From NCBI GenBank assembly GCA_001683735.1, contig LUGG01000019.1, forward strand, positions 620,001 through 684,000: 64,000 nucleotides of DNA. Reading direction: 5' to 3'. This document shows, one piece after another, positions 57,106 through 64,000 of this stretch. The stretch comes from Grifola frondosa. Its lineage: Eukaryota; Basidiomycota; Agaricomycetes; Polyporales; Grifolaceae. The translations under genes were made by a program, and so were the position numbers. Below the pieces are notes generated by a model. The model did no database searches, was not told the origin of the DNA, and saw nothing but the letters and a program-made list of their open reading frames with translations. Positions within the stretch are counted from its first letter, which is position 1; the number at the start of each line of letters is the position of its first letter.

Positions 57106-59342
57106 TCACGATGAACCTGGCACAGGACCAAGCCGCAAGATGACGCGCGGTAGTTTCTTAGGCTCCACGTGAGCCTCTGCGTCGTTGGAATCCAACGAAA
57201 GATCTGTCAGCTCACTGTCCGACGACTTAGATGCATTTATGGACGCAGAAGCCTGAGCTTTTGTCGACGCCCCACGCTCGCTCTTCACACCGCCTCTCTT
57301 GGGAGAAGATACCAGACTGGGATTTCCGTTCTCGTTAGACCCATTGGCAGGTTTGCGCTCACGAAGCGTCCTTGACGATGGTGGAGCAGGAGCGCGAGAG
57401 GCGGAAGCGGGGATTGAATGTGCGGCGTCCAGAGACGCAAAGATTTCTAACGTGCGCTCTAGCCAGGGTTCCAATGGTGTGGTCTGAGAGGGCCTCCCTC
57501 CACGACGCTTCTTGGTCGCTTTCTCTAACTGAGACCAAGACACTTGAGCGGGACTCATTTTACTATCAGGAAGTGAACATACTGTGACGAGGTTGTCCTG
57601 ACTCCACCATTGCTCGTCCACCTTAAATTCGTCTGAATGAACAAGGCCAGTGATATGGGCCATGACGCCGCTTGTCAGCGCGCGGTCGCTATATCCACCC
57701 TCCAGGACGCTGATCAGCCTCCCTCGCGCGAATCGCTCCGCAAACGCGCATGCATCGCGGGCAAAGCGATGGTAGAACGACGTAGGCACCTGCCGTTGAT
57801 GACGCGACATGTATGAGTGTTCGTGTTCACTAGCGTCAAAACCACAGCTGGCGACATAGCAACTGGTAAGAAATTTGCGAGGAGGTCATCGATGAGAAAC
57901 TCGCCTTATAAAGACCAGAACGTCGTCACCAGGTCCGCCGGTCTCTTGAAGAAACTCCCCAGCGCTGCCGAGGAGCTTTGCGTATGGTCCTGCGTATAGT
58001 TCGTCCCAAAATTCCTTCTCGGAGCTGTAAGGCTTGAGATGGATATTCTCGATGTATTGACCATGAGGGCCATGTATCGACACAGACGCTGCTTGTACAA
58101 GCTCGGTCTTTCCATCCTGATCACCATATCAAGAATCATGCATGCTGTGAATGGATTACTCAAAGATACACCTGTGTGACTCACCTCGCACGGGAATGAT
58201 AATATATCGTGGACACTGCCGTAATAGATCTGCAGTTCTGATTTTCCCAAAGGAGCGCCACCCTGCTGTTCCAGATTTTTCCGGTATGTCTCTTCATTGA
58301 TTTGCCATGCGATGGCCTGAGTGCCATTTCCTGCCATTCCACACAATATTAGCAAGGTCATATATTGTGGACGTGATAACGTACCGTGATGTAGATCAAT
58401 ATCCAGGATTACAACACGATTTATGCCATGCTTGAGATGCGCTGCAAAAATAGCAGTAGCGAAATTCAATATTAGCATGTAATGTAAAAAAGATTGACGT
58501 TCTTACCATGAGCTGCGCCAACAGACACATTATTTACAAAACAAAATCCGGAAGGAGTGTCCTTTAACTCCAAAGTTAGGTGTTCGTTAATTCTACGAGG
58601 TGTTTGAGCTATCCACCTCTCCGCAATGATGGCCAGGAGGACGGATGGCTACAAAGGCCCTCCGACCATTCGAATGTTCTTTATCTGTTGGTGACGAGCC
58701 GACAATCGCGTCTACGGCTTCACATACTGTGCCCAGGGCTCCCTGGATTGCATCAACAGACTCTGGGCAAACTACGTCGCATGAGACGCGTTCAGTTCAT
58801 GAACAAGCCGGGTAGAAAGTACATACATACGATATAGATCTCCCTGAGAATAACCTTCTGGAATCTCGCTCTCTCCCTTTGTTATTTTGTCATGACTCTG
58901 TTTTGCCCAGGACTTCAAATTCTCCAAGTAGACGTCTCCTTGTATGTCACCATGGATATACTTCACCGCCGCATTGTTCAAGATGTCGATAGAAGCGGTG
59001 CTGTGTACGAGATTTAAAGGTATATGTGACGGCACGGGAGTTGAAGATGTCAAGTCAAGTCGCCCGAGGGCTGTGGTAAGATCATCGCTATCCGGCTCGG
59101 TTTTCACGTCGTTGTCGTGTGCCACTGTGCTGATCTCTTCCTTTCGGCGTTGTGTATCGCAGCGCTCCAGGCGCGCGATTGCGGCAGCTAAACCAACATT
59201 AACGGCACGGAGCCGCTCTGGACGTTCAACGATGTTTGATGTGTCTCTTGACCGGATGAAACGGTGGCGCAAGCAAGCCTTCTGCAGAAAAAATAGTTGT
59301 CTTTGTGTTTCGTGACACAGAAGGCTCGGAGAGCGTGCTCAT
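57106..59342 (-). CDS. HOS3: class II-like histone deacetylase, Hos3 type
   Basis: Zn-dependent lysine deacetylase. N-terminus MSTLSEPSVSRNTKTTIF at 59342, then RHRFIRSRDTSNIVERPERL and RAVNVGLAAAIARLERC. The catalytic domain reads VAIRPPGHHCGE, an intron, DTPSGFCFVNNVSVGAAH, and VVILDIDLHHGNGTQAIAWQ with the D-x-D-x-H metal site. Later come YGSVHDILSFPCE and LISVLEGGYSDRALTSGVMA. The C-terminal tail is Ser/Lys-rich (SSDSELTDLSLDSND) and ends LGPVPGSS at 57106. Domain order and the N-terminal block match yeast Hos3 rather than Rpd3 or Hda1. A slip at a T run near 59290 disturbs the first exon. The gene diverges from the RING gene. Confidence 0.88.
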
Positions 59343-59629
59343 TATAACGGAAGCGAGGTGATGAGAGTAACTTGTCGAAAGACAAAAGTAAGTTAGGCTT
59401 ATGGGCTGATAACATAAATCAAAAGAGGCTACAATCGGGGTTACAATACCAAAGAATGAACTAACCAACTTAAGTACTACGCTTCAACTTACTAGATCTC
59501 GCCACCACGTTTCTTGGACATCCATCCTTTGGTCCAAGTCGAATGTTACACTGTCCATACCGCCACTCGACCGGAATTTCTTCTTAGCCTCTTGCTTGTC
59601 TGAGACTGAAGAAGATCAGGAGTTGGAAG
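59343..59629. promoter_or_regulatory. divergent promoter region, HDAC / RING gene
   Basis: 287 bases between two opposite start codons, no gene and no clear TATA box. Confidence 0.45.
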
Positions 59630-61355
59630 ATGGACCTAGAAGGCGGATTCACGGATAGCACCTTCATGAATCGCGACTTCTTGAACCTCTTGAACACTAT
59701 AACTGGACACTTGCGTGGTCTTAATTCTCAAGATGATGACGCGACCAGCGAACAACAGAGCCCCGAAGGAGCTGCAGCCATGACCAGCCTTCCATCCGAA
59801 TCAACACCGCAGCCGTCACAAACTCACCCGATACCGGTTGCAGCCAACAATGATGCTGTCACCGAATTGGATGGGTCTCCCCCTTTGGTCTCCGATTCGG
59901 ATTCGAACGCGTCCGGTCACGAAGACGGCGCAGCCAGTGACGCAGACACCATGCCTTCTCTGCGGAGTATATCTGCCGATTCCTCGTCGGAAGCCGCATT
60001 GAGCTCAGACGAGTCGGAGTGGGATGACGAGAGTGAGCATGATAGTGAAGACGAGTCCTCGAATCCAATTGACCGATTGCTACGGCGAGCATCAACTCCT
60101 TACTCCACTGGTACCACTGGTTCTGGTTATGAGGATACAGGTTCGGAGAGTGAGGATGCGGACGAAGCTGATGATGCCGGTGTCGACAATGAGTTATTCC
60201 GCGAGTTTCTCGAGCGTGCTGTGAGCTTCCTCTCATGCAGTCAAATTTGTGCACTTCTCTAAACTTGTTTTTGTAGAGATTGGTGGTTGACGAACCCGGG
60301 GATCTGATTTCTATGCTGCTCTCTCAGCGCTCACAGCCAATCGATAATGACCCTAAACGCGCTCAAACACTTCTTTTAGGCTTGGAAATCGTTACAAGTG
60401 ACCTCGTTCGACGGTACGAGAAACTTCGTAACGGAGAGGGAGATGACGTTGACGGATGCGCTATCTGCCGAGACGACCTCCTAGAACCTCCTCCAGCGGA
60501 GGGAGATCCAGAAGCTACTGCTGCTCTTGCATTGATGGAAGCTCTACCATACCATGTAACTCCCGTATCCATCATCGCCTTCTCGTGTCCAGGCCGACAT
60601 CTCTTCCATGACCGCTGTCTCGCGCCGTGGCTTGCGCGTAAGACGACGTGTCCGACTTGTCGGTTTGACATCGATCCCGACTCGCTGACATTGCGTAGGA
60701 CATCTATGCTCCGTGAAAATAGCGAAACGCAAAGGCGTCAGCCACTGAGGAAGTGGGAGCCCCCTAATGTCTGTAGTCTGAGCGAATGGCTGGAAGAGGA
60801 GGAGCGCGTGCGCAAAACTGGGGTAAGGCGTGTGCCTCTTGCCAATACGGCCGAGAGGGCGACCGGTGGGTTCAACGCTTACCCTAGCTGTAATCATGTC
60901 GTGACTTATTCCCAACCTTTGCAGTTGAGCATGGACGCGTCGTGCCCGCAGATGATGAGCATGAAGCAAGACAAGACGAAGATGATGAAGATGCGTGGAC
61001 GGATACGGATACTTCAGTCATGGAGGAGGAAATCCCTGTGGTCGCATCGACACCCATCCTTCTGCCTACTCTCGGAGACATTTTTGCGGAGTCAGGTTTA
61101 TGGGGCCCGCATAATCCGCGCGCTTCTGTTAGCCATCCGCTGGGTCACAGGGCTGCGGCGAGATCCAGTGCCGCCATTGGGATGTCTTCCATGACTCTCC
61201 ATGATGCTCTGCGGGAAGACTTACTATTGCGTGGAAACCCATATTGGCGAGAGGCCATACGCGCCCTCCAATCTCAGCCCCCGGATTCGCTGGCTATACC
61301 ACGAGAAGGTGTTGGGGCAGTCGAAGATAGTGAAGGCCGCAGGGAGACTGCATGA
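59630..61355 (+). CDS. RING-H2 finger protein, probable E3 ubiquitin ligase
   Basis: Three exons: 59630-60220, 60277-60865 and 60925-61355. Exon 1 is acidic and Ser-rich (ADSSSEAALSSDESEWDDES). Exon 2 carries the RING: CAICRDDLLEPPP, a long loop, FSCPGRHLFHDRCLAPWL and ARKTTCPTCRFDIDPDSL, pattern C-x2-C-loop-C-x-H-x2-H-x2-C-x10-C-x2-C. The upstream helix LLLGLEIVTSDLVRRYEKLR is conserved-looking. Exon 3 is acidic (DDEHEARQDEDDEDAWTDTD) and ends EDSEGRRETA. No membrane segment. Splice borders fit without frame repair. The substrate is unknown. Confidence 0.85.
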
Positions 61356-61754
61356 TGTGGGTGACATTAACAATACACTGGAATATCGTTGCATGAATGT
61401 TTTCGGGCATCTTGTATCCGTTCGGAATGTACAACATGATGGCGCCTGCAGCCGCTCTCATACATATGTATCATCCTAGACAACACCGTAGCTATTGTCA
61501 TAATCTACCAGTTGGTAATCGTGAATCATAAAACTGCTTTGTCGGGCCAACGACATGAGCTCCGGAAGTATTGTACAGTATACGTACAGCGCGATGTAGT
61601 TGAATGCATGGGACAGTTTCGTTAGAGAACGATATAATATGCTTCTCACGACCGCCTTGAAAGCTGTCACTGCGTACCCAGTCCATTTCTGCTGAAGTGC
61701 TGGGTTTAAGTCCAAAGATATTACCGATCATTCATGTTTGGACTCACAAGTACG
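61356..61754. other. convergent intergenic region
   Basis: 399 bases between the stop of the RING gene and the 3' end of F-box gene 3. Nothing recognised. Confidence 0.5.
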
Positions 61755-63396
61755 TTACAGAACTGAGTCTGCCAAAGGGGTACAGTGTCCAGTGGGACCC
61801 GTTTGCGACCTGCACTCTTGAAGAATACACTCTCGGAGTACGGGCATGTATCGTTTCACTTCATCCCATCTATGGCGGTATTCGGCGGGTTCAGATTGCT
61901 GATCTCCATCATCATGAGTCGGGGACTTGAGGTCAAATACCCGCTGGACGTCTGGGAAAAGGTGCAGCAGGAATGCGACAACTCGCTCTGGACATTCAAT
62001 CACGGATGTCCGAATGGAGAGTATGTTAACTTTTGACCGGCTGGAACCACCACCAAAGAGCCCCAACGAGGCTGTATAACCTGTGGTCAGGTCTCGACCA
62101 TCAACGTTGCAAGACACTGTCAGATATTTCAGCTGAGGACAGTATGTTGCAAATGGGATCAATGCTAGTGTTATCGGAGCTTCTAATGCCATGAGAACGC
62201 ATAAGGTAACGAGGTGCGGCCACGCAGTAGCCATATCCTAGTACAAAGACCCTTCACAAGTGAAAGTCTGTACAGATATATGGACATTCTGTAGATTGCG
62301 GAGGACAAATAATGGACGGATGTCGTCGGAAGAAATGAGGGACATGGATGCAGATGACTCTGCCTTGATCTCTAAATCCATGGTGGTCATTCGAAAATGG
62401 TCAGGCCCAAATCGGATAGAGGTAAGTAGCGATTGAATGTTTGGGTGATCGTGCCGTGAATCCGCCCTGACCTGCAATGTCTCGAGCCGAGCCAAATTCA
62501 TGGCCTCGAAGAAATTCAAACATTCATGAAAGTGGCCGTCAATGGTGAGGTTACGGAGAGCTGGAAATGTTTCAAAGCCCGTCAACACGGGGAAGAGCAT
62601 TCCGTCCGGTAGTCGAAGGCTCAGCTGCTGTAAGTTTTCCAATTTTGCAAGGGCAAGAAGCGAGCTTTGACTGCAGCTGATACTTGAACACATGAAGTGC
62701 TGTAAGCGTTTGGAAGAGGCGACGAGACTATCGATTTCCAAGGCACGAAAGATGGTACCGAAAGCGATGAAGACAGTAATGCTTTCGAGATTTGGACAAC
62801 GAGCCCCGATGTATGCCAACGAAGACGCGATCACTTGGGTATCATCCTCTGAAGAGGACCTCGTGAAAACTTCCAAAGTCTTCAGCTCTGGACCAGTAAG
62901 GGTGATCATGGCAGGAAGATTACTTAGTCCTTCTGCCCATTGCAACGTGTGCAGCTTGGGGAATAGGATCAGAATGGGGCGAAATATGAGCAACGCTTGA
63001 AGAACATTTGGGTCCAATTCTGCCTCCTCGCAAGCATAAGAAAGGGCCTTGATACGATTTGCGTATGTTGACACCACGGTCCAATCTTGGACCAGTAGCG
63101 GTCGAGTCATTTTCTGCTCGATGACGCATCAATGCAATGATTGACGCAGCCTCATATTAGCTCACCAATGTCTTAGAAGATGTTTGCTGATCGAGCTCAA
63201 CAACCCAAGCATCTGCTGGGAAACACTTCACTAGAGGCGCCAAATCATAGATCTCCTTCCACAAGACGTCAAGAGCAGGTCCGTGAAACCTTCTGCATGT
63301 GACAGCGAGGGAAGCTAAGGTGGATAATTGGTCTGCGGCATGCAGGGCCTCAAAAATATGCTGCGCAATCTCTTCTAAAAGCAAGGAACGATGCAT
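61755..63396 (-). pseudogene. F-box/LRR-like gene 3 with one in-frame stop
   Basis: Third full-length relative of the F-box pair. Exon 1 (start MHRSLLLEEIAQHIFEALHA at 63396) has the F-box-like LAVTCRRFHGPALDVLWKEI then YDLAPLVKCFPADAW. After an intron the body is KMTRPLLVQDWTVVSTYANR, VLQALLIFRPILILFPKLHT, LALAKLENLQQLSLRLPDGM and more, to CEGSLY and TAG at 62238-62240. The same frame resumes with DMATAWPHLVTLCVLM, aligned to the conserved segment of gene 2, and continues to a stop at 61755. An intron ending in that TAG would need a weak GTCCAT donor and a 48-base length, so a nonsense mutation is more likely. No other break is seen. Confidence 0.65.
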
Positions 63397-63518
63397 GTTC
63401 CTTGGCAGCGGTTTAACATTAGTAAGTCGAGTCGCTAGCTAATGATCTCACAGACTCACGGAGATAATGCAATGAATGGCGCAAAGGACGTTGCAGCTGT
63501 GCGTAGATGTAAACAGCT
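63397..63518. promoter_or_regulatory. short divergent region, F-box gene 3 / candidate small gene
   Basis: 122 bases between a minus-strand start at 63396 and a plus-strand ATG at 63519; no other signal seen. Confidence 0.3.
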
Positions 63519-63794
63519 ATGCCGAGTAAGAAACCCACGACAGATCAGGCGGAGCGATATCGCAACCGATCGCAGTACGATCGCGCAGACACGAACTCGA
63601 AGAAAGAGATTCAGCGGTTGTTGGATCCAAATGTGAGGAGACCAGGGTTGGTGTTAGAGTTGAAACTGGGATGGATAATGCGTACGTATCTCGTGAATGC
63701 GGTTTGGCTTTGAGTCTTTTTCGAATGCGCCGCAGGAGTACGCAGCATGTCCGTGAGAATCGAAGCTCACGTTTCGCGCGTGTTGATAGAATAA
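63519..63794 (+). CDS. candidate small two-exon gene
   Basis: ATG at 63519 opens MPSKKPTTDQAERYRNRSQY, then DRADTNSKKEIQRLLDPNVR and LELKLGWIM up to a GTACGT donor at about 63680. With an acceptor CGCAG near 63736 the frame would read on to a stop ending at 63794, giving about 72 charged, basic residues. No family is recognised and the acceptor is a guess. Confidence 0.3.
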
Positions 63795-64000
63795 TCATGA
63801 CTCGCCTGATTCAAACCAGGTCAATCGCACATCGTAGAAAACGAGACTAAGTACTGTGGCAACTCACAAACTTGTAGGCCGGATAGGGTCAAGAACAGCA
63901 CCATGACCTCTGTCCGTGGATAATAAAACTGGCGTCTGTCTCAATGAGTGTAATGGACTCGTCATTATACGACGGTCAGCTCTAGACAAGCTGTAGGAGG
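63795..64000. other. right-edge sequence, nothing recognised
   Basis: The last 206 bases hold no supported feature. Confidence 0.4.

Noticed and set aside
1..64000. Operons, CRISPR arrays, insertion sequences, LTR elements, rRNA or telomere repeats
   Set aside because: None seen on either strand; the region is an ordinary intron-rich fungal chromosome segment.

Overview
The window is nuclear DNA of a filamentous basidiomycete, most likely an Agaricomycete. Genes are packed on both strands. Most have several introns of about 45-65 bases with GT/AG ends, and the proteins match fungal families: DASH subunit Ask1, a Zn2Cys6 regulator, DSC subunit Dsc3, a Hos3-type deacetylase, and intron-containing histone H3 and actin-related Arp6. 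There is no operon structure, phage, insertion sequence, CRISPR array or rRNA. Exon models come from reading frames, splice signals and remembered family motifs, so internal borders are approximate.

Layout, left to right. 1-7800: a gene start cut by the left edge, a PTDSS-type phosphatidylserine synthase (1731-3893, minus), then a poorly resolved stretch with one candidate membrane-protein gene. 7800-15560: a Zn2Cys6 regulator, a TANGO2/NRDE protein, ARP6, an unrecognised gene and KIN17. 15770-29680: DSC3, an importin-7/8-type karyopherin, ASK1, a SPRY protein, NOP56 and the Golgi nucleoside diphosphatase GDA1. 30200-36400: a GCN4-like bZIP with upstream ORFs in its presumed leader, an unresolved 2 kb, and a CRAL-TRIO plus RhoGAP protein. 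37450-45960: two tandem SAM-dependent methyltransferases, an F-box/LRR fragment, two uncharacterised genes and histone H3. 46290-64000: mitochondrial glycerol-3-phosphate dehydrogenase, two tandem F-box-like genes, SEN54, a mitochondrial SAM carrier, a Hos3-type HDAC, a RING-H2 protein and a third F-box-like gene.

Most genes are unrelated housekeeping functions: lipid synthesis, nuclear import, rRNA and tRNA processing, chromatin, kinetochore, Golgi and mitochondrial carriers. Several share short divergent promoters (KIN17/DSC3, NOP56/GDA1, SEN54/SAM carrier, HDAC/RING). The accessory component is the F-box/LRR-like family, with four members here, two interrupted by in-frame stops.

A caution for any user: many conserved genes lose frame by one base at G/C runs (KIN17, DSC3, ASK1, SPRY, NOP56, GDA1, bZIP, both methyltransferases). 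In each case one inserted base restores a family-typical reading. This looks like homopolymer under-calling in the assembly, not gene decay. I found no clearly new biological system. The leads most worth following are the bZIP leader, the MluI-type boxes before histone H3, the decaying F-box family, the PTDSS-type synthase with its 8-base and 15-base exons, and two long palindromes.
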